IMG/VR virus record: IMGVR_UViG_3300032285_000306
Coordinates: 1 to 36,538 of that record
DNA: 36,538 nt
DNA from: a virus
Reading direction: 5' to 3' (one strand)
Positions 1 to 7,682 of this stretch are shown piece after piece. Each line of letters begins with the position of its first letter. Positions within the stretch are counted from its first letter, which is position 1. The notes below the pieces were generated by a model, which had not been told where the DNA came from, ran no database searches, and worked only from the letters and a program-made list of their open reading frames with translations. The position numbers and the translations under genes were made by a program.

Positions 1-2
1 AC

Positions 3-761
3 CTGTGGACGATCGAACAGGGGCAGATTCCAATGGTCACAGGGCAAGCTATATACCCCTTACCTATTGATACGATTGATTTGCTTGACACTGTGATCCG
101 TACTGGGTCTGGTCAAAATCAGATTGACATCAACATTACCCGCATTTCTGAGTCCACATACATCACGATCCCAACTAAGAATGCACTGGGGCGTCCGATT
201 CAAGTATGGGTAAACCGTCAATCTGGCAATACAAATGCTATACCGTCTGCAACGTTGTCTGCCTCTATTTCGTCTACAGATACAACAATCAATGTTTCAT
301 CGGCTGCGAGCTTGCCAAGTTCAGGCTATGTGAAGATTGATGACGAGATTATTGTCTATCAAAATGTGAGCGGTAATCAGCTATTAAACTGCTTTCGTGG
401 GCAGGCAAACACAACTGCTGTTGCTCATAGTGCATTAGCTTCAGTTACTCAAATCTTTTTACCAAACGTGAATGTCTGGCCTACCCCCAATGCACCGGGC
501 AACCAGTACACGTTTGTATATTACCGTTTAAGACGCATCCAAAACTCAGGTAACGGCATTTCTACACAAGACATCCCGTTTCGTTTTATTACGTGCATGG
601 TCGCAGGTCTTGCGTATAACCTAAGCATTAAGTTGCCAGAGGTTGACCCAAATCGAATTGTGATGCTGAAAGCAGATTACGAGCAACAGTTTCAGTTGGC
701 AGCAGATGAGGATCGTGAGAAGGCTCCTGTACGGTTTGTGCCGCGACAACTTTTTTACTAA
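3..761 (+). CDS. Neck/tail virion protein, 5'-truncated by window edge
   Basis: The reading frame is open from base 3 to the stop at 759-761, so the true start lies upstream. The Met at base 33 is probably internal, because the codons before it read LWTIEQGQIP and fit the protein. The flanks (a YPLPIDTIDLLD stretch near the start, and DIPFRFITCMVAGLAYNLS followed by an acidic/basic tail ending FVPRQLF) resemble a conserved phage protein encoded next to head-tail connector genes. A beta-rich module of about 66 residues (residues 74-139 counted from Met33) interrupts it between VNRQSGNTN and the LPNVNVWPTP stretch; similar modules occur in two later genes. A neck or tail role is inferred from neighbours and from memory of similar phage proteins. 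No enzymatic motif is visible. Confidence 0.7.
   Translation: MWTIEQGQIPMVTGQAIYPLPIDTIDLLDTVIRTGSGQNQIDINITRISESTYITIPTKNALGRPIQVWVNRQSGNTNAIPSATLSASISSTDTTINVSSAASLPSSGYVKIDDEIIVYQNVSGNQLLNCFRGQANTTAVAHSALASVTQIFLPNVNVWPTPNAPGNQYTFVYYRLRRIQNSGNGISTQDIPFRFITCMVAGLAYNLSIKLPEVDPNRIVMLKADYEQQFQLAADEDREKAPVRFVPRQLFY
252..449 (+). other. Reused beta-rich module, copy 1
   Basis: This encodes about 66 residues with the pattern: T-x-I-x-V-S-S-A-A near the start, G-Y-V-K-I-D-D-E-I-I-V-Y in the middle, then L-L-N-C-F-R-G and N-T-T-A-V-A-H at the end. It matches copies at 10218-10412 and 12230-12418 in otherwise unrelated virion proteins. The module looks like an insertion into the host protein. Confidence 0.65.
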
Positions 762-769
762 GGTGACAT

Positions 770-1192
770 ATGCCTAGTAAATTTGCGTCAGGTAAATATG
801 CAATTGCCGAGTGTGACCGTTGCGCTCAGCGATACAAGTTGAAAGAATTAAAGAAGCAGGTACTGAAGACTAAGCTGTACAACATCAAGGTTTGCCCGTC
901 TTGTTGGGACCCCGATCAGCCACAGTTGCAATTGGGTATGTATCCAGTCAATGACCCGCAGGCAGTGAGAGAGCCAAGGCCAGACGTTAGCTATTTGGTT
1001 TCCGGCACAAGTGGTTTGCAGATTGCTTTGACGGATACAAATGCGCCGATCGGCATTGGTTATCCTGAAGGTGGTAGCAGGGTTATCCAATGGAATTGGA
1101 ACCCCGTAGGTGGTCCTGCAGATGACGGCTTAACGCCAAACGATTTATTGGCGACTGGTCAAGTAGGTACAGTTAGTATAGAAATAATATGA
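770..1192 (+). CDS. Zinc-ribbon phage protein of unknown function
   Basis: This 140-residue protein has two CxxC pairs (C15/C18 in ECDRC, and C42/C45 in CPSC), an arrangement expected to bind one zinc ion. A basic stretch (KLKELKKQVLKTK) lies between them. The segment after the second pair (DPDQPQLQLGMYPVNDPQA, then REPRPD) resembles small proteins encoded beside neck genes in other aquatic phages. The start at 770 follows an AAGGTGAC ribosome site 8 bases after the previous stop. It overlaps the HNH gene by 4 bp (ATGA). Its role in virion assembly is inferred only from location. Confidence 0.75.
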   Translation: MPSKFASGKYAIAECDRCAQRYKLKELKKQVLKTKLYNIKVCPSCWDPDQPQLQLGMYPVNDPQAVREPRPDVSYLVSGTSGLQIALTDTNAPIGIGYPEGGSRVIQWNWNPVGGPADDGLTPNDLLATGQVGTVSIEII

Positions 1193-1716
1193 AAATATGC
1201 ACGGTTTGTAATGTAAGTAAAGATAATTCGTTGTTTGAACCACAGCGTAGGCAGTGCATTGAGTGCCGAAAAACTTATCAGAAAATGAACCGTAAGCGAT
1301 ATTACCAAAAAACTCGAGATAAAAGTATTTTAGCCGCGAAGCAGTGGAGGGATGAAAATGCTAATCGTCGCAAAAAACTACGTGCGATAGAGTACTCAAA
1401 CAACGCTGTTAAAGCTAAAGAAGCTGCTAAACAATACCGTAAGGATAACCCAGCCAAAGTAAATGCTTGGTCACGTAAACGGCAAACAGCTAAATTACAC
1501 AGAACCCCATCGTGGCTTACAGAAGATGATTATTGGATGATTGAACAAGCATATGAATTGGCGGCGTTACGTACAAAAATATTTGGCTTTTCATGGCATG
1601 TTGACCATATAATCCCATTGCAAGGCAAATTGGTGTCTGGGTTACATGTGCCAACAAATTTACAAGTTATACCTGCGTCAACAAACCAACGCAAAAACAA
1701 TAGTTACATTACTTAG
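1189..1716 (+). CDS. HNH endonuclease, probable free-standing homing type
   Basis: This 175-residue protein has an N-terminal zinc-finger-like pair of CxxC motifs (C4/C7 and C23/C26). A long Lys/Arg-rich helical middle follows, then a C-terminal HNH core. The core has D139-H140 in WHVDHIIPLQGK, N157 in TNLQV and a final Asn in NQRKNN. This arrangement is typical of HNH nucleases that nick or cut DNA with one divalent metal. The gene starts inside the stop of the zinc-ribbon gene (ATGA overlap) and looks more AT-rich than its neighbours. Together with its insertion between small structural genes, this suggests an acquired selfish endonuclease. A packaging-associated role is an alternative, but no terminase gene is near in this window. 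Confidence 0.85.
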   Translation: MKICTVCNVSKDNSLFEPQRRQCIECRKTYQKMNRKRYYQKTRDKSILAAKQWRDENANRRKKLRAIEYSNNAVKAKEAAKQYRKDNPAKVNAWSRKRQTAKLHRTPSWLTEDDYWMIEQAYELAALRTKIFGFSWHVDHIIPLQGKLVSGLHVPTNLQVIPASTNQRKNNSYIT

Positions 1717-1722
1717 GAGCCT
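1714..1722 (+). promoter_or_regulatory. Ribosome-binding cassette TAGGAGCCT, copy 1
   Basis: The nine-base string TAGGAGCCT precedes the ATGGC start at 1726. Identical strings precede the genes at 2866 and 3328 with nearly the same spacing. The AGGAG core is the Shine-Dalgarno element. Confidence 0.7.
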
Positions 1723-1725
1723 ATC

Positions 1726-1911
1726 ATGGCGTATAAAAGCGGCGCAGACGGTGTTACCAAAACCGGCAGAACCAAAGGCAAAAATCTTGGCGACTCAGGC
1801 CCATCAGTGGGTATTGAGGGCGGCAAGGGTAAAAAAGGTGCAAGCACCGTTACGTCAATGGCAATGAAAAAAGTTGGTCGTAACATGGCTCGTGCTAACA
1901 ACCAAAAGTGA
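1726..1911 (+). CDS. Small Gly/Lys-rich protein of unknown function
   Basis: This 61-residue, strongly basic, low-complexity protein has many Gly and Lys residues (TKGKNLGDSGPSVGIEGG and GGKGKKG stretches) and ends in KKVGRNMARANNQK. The start is set by a strong AGGAG site. A gene of this type, paired with the next one, is something I recall from other aquatic podovirus genomes, but its function is unknown to me. The composition would suit nucleic-acid or capsid-surface contact, which is inference. Its last residues (GRNMAR) echo the GRMARG end of the following protein. Confidence 0.7.
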   Translation: MAYKSGADGVTKTGRTKGKNLGDSGPSVGIEGGKGKKGASTVTSMAMKKVGRNMARANNQK

Positions 1912-1918
1912 GATTGTC

Positions 1919-2200
1919 ATGGCTAAATTTAGCTCAAAAATGATGGGTAAAGAAGTTGGTCAAGCTGATAAATATGCTGAGCCGCACACTATGAAAGGTG
2001 GTGCAGTTAGTATGGAAGATGCGGTTAGTCGAAAGCCTGACCCAAACACTTTTTCTGCTGATCAAGTTAGTCCACGCACTTTAGCTATGCGCGTTGCCAT
2101 TGGTAACCCCGGTCGTGACGATGTTAAAGCTGATGGTATCGAGACTCGCGGCAACGGTGCAGCAACTAAGGGTCGTATGGCTCGTGGACCGATGGCTTAA
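1919..2200 (+). CDS. Small conserved phage protein, unknown function
   Basis: I chose the ATG at 1919 (93 residues, beginning MAKFSSKMMGKEVGQ) rather than the one at 1874. The longer form would overlap the previous gene by 38 bases with an unrelated hydrophobic leader. The 1919 start sits 7 bases after the previous stop, with a weak GTGAG site upstream. The protein is polar and ends in a Gly/Arg-rich tail (ETRGNGAATKGRMARGPMA) similar in style to the preceding small basic protein. No catalytic motif is visible. Its position between the zinc-ribbon/HNH pair and the adaptor gene suggests a minor structural or assembly role. Confidence 0.65.
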   Translation: MAKFSSKMMGKEVGQADKYAEPHTMKGGAVSMEDAVSRKPDPNTFSADQVSPRTLAMRVAIGNPGRDDVKADGIETRGNGAATKGRMARGPMA

Positions 2201-2202
2201 AG

Positions 2203-2850
2203 ATGAATTACGCCCAGTTATCAACTGCCATTCAGGATTATGCGGAGACCTTTGAACAGGTCTTCATCGACAACATCCCGAACTTTGTGCAGCTTGCTGA
2301 AGAGCGCATCTACAACGCGGTGCAGATTCCTGCAATCCGCCGCAACGTGACAGGCAACTTCACGGCTGGGGACAAGTATTTGTCTTTGCCAACAGACTAC
2401 TTGGCAACATTCTCGTTGGCTGTAACTGACTCCAATGGCGAGCAACAGTTTCTGTTGGACAAAGATGTAAACTTTATTCGTCAGGCTTACCCAAGCCCAA
2501 GCGACACAGGGTTGCCAAAGTACTTTGGTCAGTTTGCCCCGTACACGTTCATCATCGGTCCAACGCCGGATCAGAGTTATGTTGTTGAATTGCACGAATA
2601 CTATTACCCAGAGTCGAGTGTTACTGCGGGTACGTCATGGGTGGGCGATAATTTTGAAACAGTGTTGCTGTATGGCTCACTGCGCGAGGCTGTGATTTTT
2701 CAAAAGGGCGAGCAGGACATGGTCGCTTACTATGAGAAGATGTATCAAGAGTCAATGGCTCTGCTCAAAGACCTTGGTGATGGAAAAGAACGTCGCAGTG
2801 CCTACCGTGACGGACAACTTAAACTCCCGGTTCCGGGGCCTGTACGATAA
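2203..2850 (+). CDS. Head-tail adaptor-like protein
   Basis: This 215-residue protein starts MNYAQLSTAIQDYAE, then has VFIDNIPNFVQLAEERIY and a Pro/Tyr-rich middle (FIIGPTPDQSYVVELHEYYY). It ends in a helix with KDLGDGKERRSAYRDGQL. This organisation resembles the phage adaptor proteins (SU10 adaptor-like) that form the ring between portal and tail in podoviruses: an N-terminal helix, a beta-rich middle and a C-terminal helix. The identification is from memory of that family, not from a search. It starts 2 bases after the previous stop, with only a weak upstream ribosome site, so translational coupling is likely. Confidence 0.65.
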   Translation: MNYAQLSTAIQDYAETFEQVFIDNIPNFVQLAEERIYNAVQIPAIRRNVTGNFTAGDKYLSLPTDYLATFSLAVTDSNGEQQFLLDKDVNFIRQAYPSPSDTGLPKYFGQFAPYTFIIGPTPDQSYVVELHEYYYPESSVTAGTSWVGDNFETVLLYGSLREAVIFQKGEQDMVAYYEKMYQESMALLKDLGDGKERRSAYRDGQLKLPVPGPVR

Positions 2851-2853
2851 TTT

Positions 2854-2862
2854 TAGGAGCCT
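2854..2862 (+). promoter_or_regulatory. Ribosome-binding cassette TAGGAGCCT, copy 2
   Basis: This is the same nine-base string as at 1714, followed by ACT and the ATGGC start at 2866. Confidence 0.7.
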
Positions 2863-2865
2863 ACT

Positions 2866-3315
2866 ATGGCAATCACGCAAGCGATGGCAACGTCTTTCAA
2901 GGTTGAAATCCTTGATGGCATCCACAATTTTGGCACTGGCGTTGTCCGTGCTTCGACCGCAGCCGACACGTTTAAGATTGCGCTGTACACCTCAGCAGCA
3001 ACACTGGACGCAACGACCACTGCTTATACAACCTCTAACGAAGTTGTTGGTACTGGCTACACGGCTGGTGGCAACACACTGACAATCTCAGTGGTTCCTG
3101 TATCGTCAGGCACTACAGCGTATCTGTCGTTCTCAAACAGCTCATGGTCATCGGCAACTATTACTGCTCGCGGCGCAATGATCTACAACAGCACACAGAG
3201 CAACAAGTGCGTGGCTGTGTTGGACTTTGGCTCTGACAAGACTTCGACTGCCGGTACATTCACTGTTGTGTTCCCGACTGCTGCTGCCGGTACTGCAATT
3301 ATTCAGATTGCTTAA
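2866..3315 (+). CDS. Beta-rich phage virion protein
   Basis: This 149-residue protein is rich in Thr, Ser, Ala and Val. It starts with MAITQAMATSFKVEILDGIH and continues with alternating polar/hydrophobic residues typical of beta-sheet virion proteins. It has no Cys pairs and no enzymatic motif. It closely resembles in style a protein common upstream of tail fibers in environmental phages. It carries the TAGGAGCCT translation signal and is followed 12 bases later by another beta-rich gene with the same signal. A tail-tip or decoration role is inferred from context. Confidence 0.65.
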   Translation: MAITQAMATSFKVEILDGIHNFGTGVVRASTAADTFKIALYTSAATLDATTTAYTTSNEVVGTGYTAGGNTLTISVVPVSSGTTAYLSFSNSSWSSATITARGAMIYNSTQSNKCVAVLDFGSDKTSTAGTFTVVFPTAAAGTAIIQIA

Positions 3316-3324
3316 TAGGAGCCT
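3316..3324 (+). promoter_or_regulatory. Ribosome-binding cassette TAGGAGCCT, copy 3
   Basis: This is the third identical copy, followed by GAC and the ATGGC start at 3328. It begins right after the stop codon of the preceding gene. Confidence 0.7.
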
Positions 3325-3327
3325 GAC

Positions 3328-3648
3328 ATGGCTCTGGTGCTTGCGGATCGAGTACAAGAAACCAGCACAACTGCTGGTACGGGAACACTTACGCTTGCTG
3401 GTGCGCTAACCGGTTATCAGACGTTCTCTGCTGGTATTGGCAACGGTAACTCTTGCTACTACACTATTACGAACGCAGCGGGTAGCTGGGAAGTTGGCAT
3501 TGGTACATACACCTCAGCGGGTAATACGCTGTCACGCACGACCGTCTTGGCTTCATCAAACTCAGGCAGTTTGGTAAGTTTTACAGGCACACTGAACGTG
3601 TTTGTGACATACCCCGCAGAGCGTATTACTAATAGTGGGACATTTTAG
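3328..3648 (+). CDS. Small beta-rich tail/fiber-associated protein
   Basis: This 106-residue protein starts with ALVLADRVQETSTTAGTG, followed by LTLAGALTGYQTFSAGIGNG, a central WEVGIGTYTSAGNTLSR segment and an ending VFVTYPAERITN. I recognise this as a compact domain found alone or within tail-fiber proteins of many phages; its exact function is not known to me. The protein has no signal peptide or membrane segment. The gene lies in the fiber block immediately before a repeat-containing fiber gene. Confidence 0.65.
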   Translation: MALVLADRVQETSTTAGTGTLTLAGALTGYQTFSAGIGNGNSCYYTITNAAGSWEVGIGTYTSAGNTLSRTTVLASSNSGSLVSFTGTLNVFVTYPAERITNSGTF

Positions 3649-3657
3649 GAATAGATC

Positions 3658-4776
3658 ATGGCACAAGCAGGCTTTTTACCAATTCAAACGTACTACAGCA
3701 CAACAGCTTCAGCTACACCTTCTGCAAGCAATCTGGCAAATGGTGAGTTAGCTGTAAACATTACTGACGGCATTCTTTATTACAAAGACAATACAGGTAA
3801 TGTTCAGGTTATTGCGTCAAAAGCGTCAGCTGGAACTGTGTTCCCCGCCAACTATGTACCTTACGGCAACGGTACGTCTGCTTTACAAACTTCGGCTAAT
3901 TTGCAGTTTAGTGGTACTGCGTTAACCGTTGTGGGTACGTCATATTTAGGCGCAGCAGCGGGTGCGGAATCATTGCGTGTCACGCCTGTTGCTAGTGCGG
4001 TAAATTATTTGCAGGCTGCGGGGGCTGTTACAACTTCTTCGCCATCAATTACAGCGGCAGGTTCTGACACTAACATTGGGCTTACCTACACCTCTAAAGG
4101 CACAGGCACACAGCTATTTAATGTAGGCGCTAACTCTGTACTGCGTTTAGACAATAGCACAGGTAACACGCTTCAGCTTTATTCAGGAGGTAGTTCATAC
4201 AATTTAAATTTTATTGGCTCAGATACCAATATTTCTACAACTTATCAGGCAAAAGGGTCTGGATTCCACGGGTTTGCAACAGGTGGTGGCTATCAATTTT
4301 TAATCACTAATACAGCCTCAGCAGTTAATTACCTCACCGTAACAGGTAGCGCTACGGGGAACTCCACTTCCTTGGCTGCATTAGGCTCAGATACCAACAT
4401 CAGCATTACCTTGACCCCCAAAGGCACGGGCAAGACCGCGTTTACAGGCACGGGTTACTCGCCCAACTTTACGTTGACCGATGCAGCTACAATTGCGTGG
4501 GACACCACAACAGCGGGCGGGCAAGTGGCTACATTTACTTTTGTGTCATCAAATCGCACAATGGGCGCACCTACGGGTTTGGTAAACGGCGCGTTTTATG
4601 CGTTGGCTGTGATTCAAAATGCAGGGTCTAATACGCTCACATGGAACTCGGTGTTCAAGTGGGCTTCTGGTACTGCACCAACGCTGTCTACCGCTGCCGG
4701 GGCAAAAGACTTCTTCACCTTCCGCTCTGACGGCACAAATCTCTATCAACAAGGCATCTCACAGGCGGTGGCGTAA
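3658..4776 (+). CDS. Tail fiber-like protein with GSDTNI repeats
   Basis: This 372-residue protein has an N-terminal segment NGELAVNITDGILYYKDN (residues 28-45), typical of phage fiber/tropism-protein attachment regions. The central region has three GSDTNI motifs (residues 135-140, 187-192 and 243-248). Each is followed by a KG-T/S-G turn, and two repeats also carry ASAVNYL. The spacing of 52 and 56 residues indicates a tandem beta-repeat shaft. The C-terminal part (residues 270-372) is another beta domain with WNSVFKW and FFTFRSDGTNLYQ. The stop overlaps the start of the next fiber gene by one base (TAATG). It is probably a trimeric fiber; the receptor is unknown. Confidence 0.7.
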   Translation: MAQAGFLPIQTYYSTTASATPSASNLANGELAVNITDGILYYKDNTGNVQVIASKASAGTVFPANYVPYGNGTSALQTSANLQFSGTALTVVGTSYLGAAAGAESLRVTPVASAVNYLQAAGAVTTSSPSITAAGSDTNIGLTYTSKGTGTQLFNVGANSVLRLDNSTGNTLQLYSGGSSYNLNFIGSDTNISTTYQAKGSGFHGFATGGGYQFLITNTASAVNYLTVTGSATGNSTSLAALGSDTNISITLTPKGTGKTAFTGTGYSPNFTLTDAATIAWDTTTAGGQVATFTFVSSNRTMGAPTGLVNGAFYALAVIQNAGSNTLTWNSVFKWASGTAPTLSTAAGAKDFFTFRSDGTNLYQQGISQAVA

Positions 4777-7154
4777 TGTTTCCGGTATTAGCTGGCGCTA
4801 ACCCTACAGGCTACAACCTCACACGCTCGCTGCGGTTTAGGGCGAGTGCGTCTGCGTATTTGAATCGGACTAATACTGGCACAGTTACTAACAACGCTGT
4901 GTGGACTTGGAGCGCTTGGGTCAAGATTGGAAATTGGCCTTCTGGCAATGCCGCTATTTTATTTGGTAATGGCGTTAACGGCGGCACAAACGAATCGTCA
5001 ATTAAATTCACAAACAACCAGCTAGAAGTTATCAATTACGTCAGCAGCACAGTGCAATCACGACGTGTTACAACGCAAGTATTTCGTGACCCATCTGCTT
5101 GGTATCATTTTGTTGTTGCAAGCAACAGCTCTACTGCGCTTAACCTATACGTTAATGGCGTGCAAATCACATCGTTTGGCACAAGTACTGGGCCAAGTGC
5201 GGCGGAATGGGCATTAAACACAGCATCGACAGCAACCAATATTGGGTATTTAACATCAGCGCAGTATTTTGACGGCTACCTAGCAGAAGTCAACTTCATT
5301 GACGGTCAAGCCCTAACCCCCTCATCATTCGGCTCAACCAACGTTCTCACAGGCGTATGGCAACCCGCACGGTACACAGGCACATACGGCACAAACGGTT
5401 TTTATCTCCCCTTCACAGACAACTCTGCGCTGACTACAAGCAGCAACGTAGGCTTGGGTAAAGACTTCTCAGGCAACGGCAATTACTGGACAACGAACAA
5501 CATCAGCATCACGGCTGGTGTGACGTATGACAGCATGGCTGATGTGCCTACGTTGACGAGTGCTACGGCGGCTAACTATTGTGTATTGAATCCGTTGAAT
5601 GCAGAAACAGGCATGACGGGTACGCTTGCGGGTGGCAACCTTAATATATCGGGCAGCGGCGGCAAGCGTTCAACAATTGCTGCTCGGACAGGTAAGTTTT
5701 ATTGGGAGTTTGTTAGCAATAGTGGTGCAGGTGCTAATTTTCCAATTTCAGGCTTGTATGTGGCGGGGCTTGGAACGTATTGGCCCGGCTACGATGCCAA
5801 TTCATTTGGTTATTTTCAAGGCGGTGACATTTACTATAACGGTTCATCTGTGCTTACCGTTAGTTCATTTACCGATGGCGATTTGCTTGGTTTTGCTTGG
5901 GACGCTGACACAGGTAAAGTGTGGGTCGCTAAAAATGGCACTTGGCAAAATTCAGGCAATCCTGCTGCGGGTACTGGGCAAGTAACAACCATTTCTACTG
6001 GCGTAGACCGTGTTGTTGGGGCGTATTCATCTTCCGGTTCATCAACTATTAACTTTGGTCAGCGTCCGTTTTCATACACACCCCCCACAGGTTTTGTAGC
6101 CCTGAACACATACAATTTGCCAACAAGCACCATCCTCAAGGGCAACACGGTGATGGATGCTACGTTGTATACGGGTAATGGCTCGACACAAAGTATTGTT
6201 AATGCGGGTGCGTTTAAACCCGACCTAGTATGGGTTAAATGTCGTTCATTGGGGTACGGCAATTATTTAGAAGATTCTGTGCGTGGTGTTGGTAAGGACT
6301 TATCATCCAATTCAACTAATGCAGAAGCCACTTTTAATCTGCTTACATCGTTTAACAGCAATGGGTTTACAGTAAGCACTAGTAGCGGAACATACCTTGC
6401 ATCAAACGATAGCGGTCAAACTTTTGTCGGCTGGCAATGGCAAGCAGGGCAAGGTTCAACATCAAGCAACACCAACGGCTCAATCACATCGACTGTGAGC
6501 GTTAATGCGTCTGCCGGATTTTCGATTGTCACTTACACAGGTAACGGCACAAACGGTGCAACGGTTGGTCATGGGCTTGGTGTCAAGCCATCGTTGATTA
6601 TTGAGAAAGGTCGTGCATCAACGTATAACTGGGTTGTACAAGGTTGCGGTGTATTGTGGTCTACGGCTACGCAGACTTTGTTTTTGAACAACACCAGCGG
6701 TTTAAATGCTGGTAGCGCCATTGCTGCGCCAACATCATCAGTGTTTACACCGGCGGCTCTTTCGTACGCAAACGAAAGTGGTTTAGGTTATGTTGCCTAC
6801 TGCTGGACACCTATAGCAGGATACTCAGCGTTTGGTAGCTTAACTGGTAACGGCAGCACGGACGGTGTGTTTGTATACCTTGGGTTTAAACCTCGGTTTA
6901 TTCTTTATAAGCGCACAGACACAACAAGCGATTGGCGTATTTGGGATACAGCAAGAACACCATACAACGCTATGAGTTCAATTCTTTACCCTAACACTTC
7001 TGATGCTGAGTACACAGCAACAACGCAAGATTTTGATGCGCTTTCAAATGGGTTCAAAATTAGAAATAACTCTGCTGCAATTAACGCATCTGGTGGCACA
7101 TACATATACGCCGCCTTCGCAAGTAACCCTTTCCGCAACAGCCTTGCTCAATAG
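4776..7154 (+). CDS. Large multidomain tail fiber / receptor-binding candidate
   Basis: This 792-residue protein has a mosaic of beta domains. Residues about 10-180 resemble a LamG/concanavalin-like lectin fold (WTWSAWVKIG, WYHFVVASNSS, LNLYVNGVQI, FDGYLAEVNFIDGQ). Residues about 280-430 resemble a SPRY-like fold (GKFYWEFVSNSG, LGFAWDADTGKVWVAKNGTW, then INFGQRPF). The last part has three related units, each with a TGNG motif (residues 466, 588 and 690) followed by a hydrophobic strand and a KP segment (FKPDLVWVK, VKPSLIIEK, FKPRFILYK). Lectin-like folds suggest carbohydrate binding on the host surface; this is inferred. It lies directly after another fiber gene and before a tail-assembly-chaperone-like gene. 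Confidence 0.7.
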   Translation: MFPVLAGANPTGYNLTRSLRFRASASAYLNRTNTGTVTNNAVWTWSAWVKIGNWPSGNAAILFGNGVNGGTNESSIKFTNNQLEVINYVSSTVQSRRVTTQVFRDPSAWYHFVVASNSSTALNLYVNGVQITSFGTSTGPSAAEWALNTASTATNIGYLTSAQYFDGYLAEVNFIDGQALTPSSFGSTNVLTGVWQPARYTGTYGTNGFYLPFTDNSALTTSSNVGLGKDFSGNGNYWTTNNISITAGVTYDSMADVPTLTSATAANYCVLNPLNAETGMTGTLAGGNLNISGSGGKRSTIAARTGKFYWEFVSNSGAGANFPISGLYVAGLGTYWPGYDANSFGYFQGGDIYYNGSSVLTVSSFTDGDLLGFAWDADTGKVWVAKNGTWQNSGNPAAGTGQVTTISTGVDRVVGAYSSSGSSTINFGQRPFSYTPPTGFVALNTYNLPTSTILKGNTVMDATLYTGNGSTQSIVNAGAFKPDLVWVKCRSLGYGNYLEDSVRGVGKDLSSNSTNAEATFNLLTSFNSNGFTVSTSSGTYLASNDSGQTFVGWQWQAGQGSTSSNTNGSITSTVSVNASAGFSIVTYTGNGTNGATVGHGLGVKPSLIIEKGRASTYNWVVQGCGVLWSTATQTLFLNNTSGLNAGSAIAAPTSSVFTPAALSYANESGLGYVAYCWTPIAGYSAFGSLTGNGSTDGVFVYLGFKPRFILYKRTDTTSDWRIWDTARTPYNAMSSILYPNTSDAEYTATTQDFDALSNGFKIRNNSAAINASGGTYIYAAFASNPFRNSLAQ

Positions 7155-7162
7155 GAAAACAA

Positions 7163-7678
7163 ATGTTTGCAATCATTTCCAACGGCGTTATCGCCATGTT
7201 AATCCCCGCTGGCACAGCTTTTGAGTGGGATGGTACGCAATACCCAGCCAATTGGTGCAACCTGTCTAGCCCCGAAGAAAAGGCGGCTATCGGCATGGTT
7301 GATGTGGTGTACGGTCAATATCCTTCAGATGTCTATTATTGGATTAGCCAAGACGCACCTGTCTACAACGGCACGGTGGTTGAGATTAACTACACCGCTA
7401 CGCCTAAAGACTTGTTTGAGTGCCAGTCTAATGCGGTCAACGCAACAAACGCAGCGGCTTACTCAATCCTCTTGCCAACCGACTGGATGGTTGTTAAGGC
7501 TGTTGAAACAGGCGGCACAGTCGCACCCAACTGGAACACATGGCGTCAAACAATTCGCACACAGGCTGCCGACTACATCACGGCAATTAACGCTTGCACG
7601 ACTGTTGACCAGTTAGCTGCTTTGCCACCTGTGGTTTGGGCGCATGACCCGAATTACACACCCCCTACTGGAGCGTAA
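7163..7678 (+). CDS. Tail fiber assembly / chaperone-like protein
   Basis: This 171-residue protein starts after an AGGAAAAC ribosome site. The C-terminal half contains LPTDWMVVKAVETG and then NWNTWRQTIRTQAADYITAI, ending with a TVDQLAALPPVVW segment. The pattern of a DW strand followed by an R-rich helix resembles phage tail fiber assembly chaperones, and its position directly after the large fiber gene fits. The N-terminal half has tryptophans and tyrosines but no recognisable active site. The family assignment is tentative: it could itself be a small fiber-tip protein. Confidence 0.5.
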   Translation: MFAIISNGVIAMLIPAGTAFEWDGTQYPANWCNLSSPEEKAAIGMVDVVYGQYPSDVYYWISQDAPVYNGTVVEINYTATPKDLFECQSNAVNATNAAAYSILLPTDWMVVKAVETGGTVAPNWNTWRQTIRTQAADYITAINACTTVDQLAALPPVVWAHDPNYTPPTGA

Positions 7679-7682
7679 ATAA

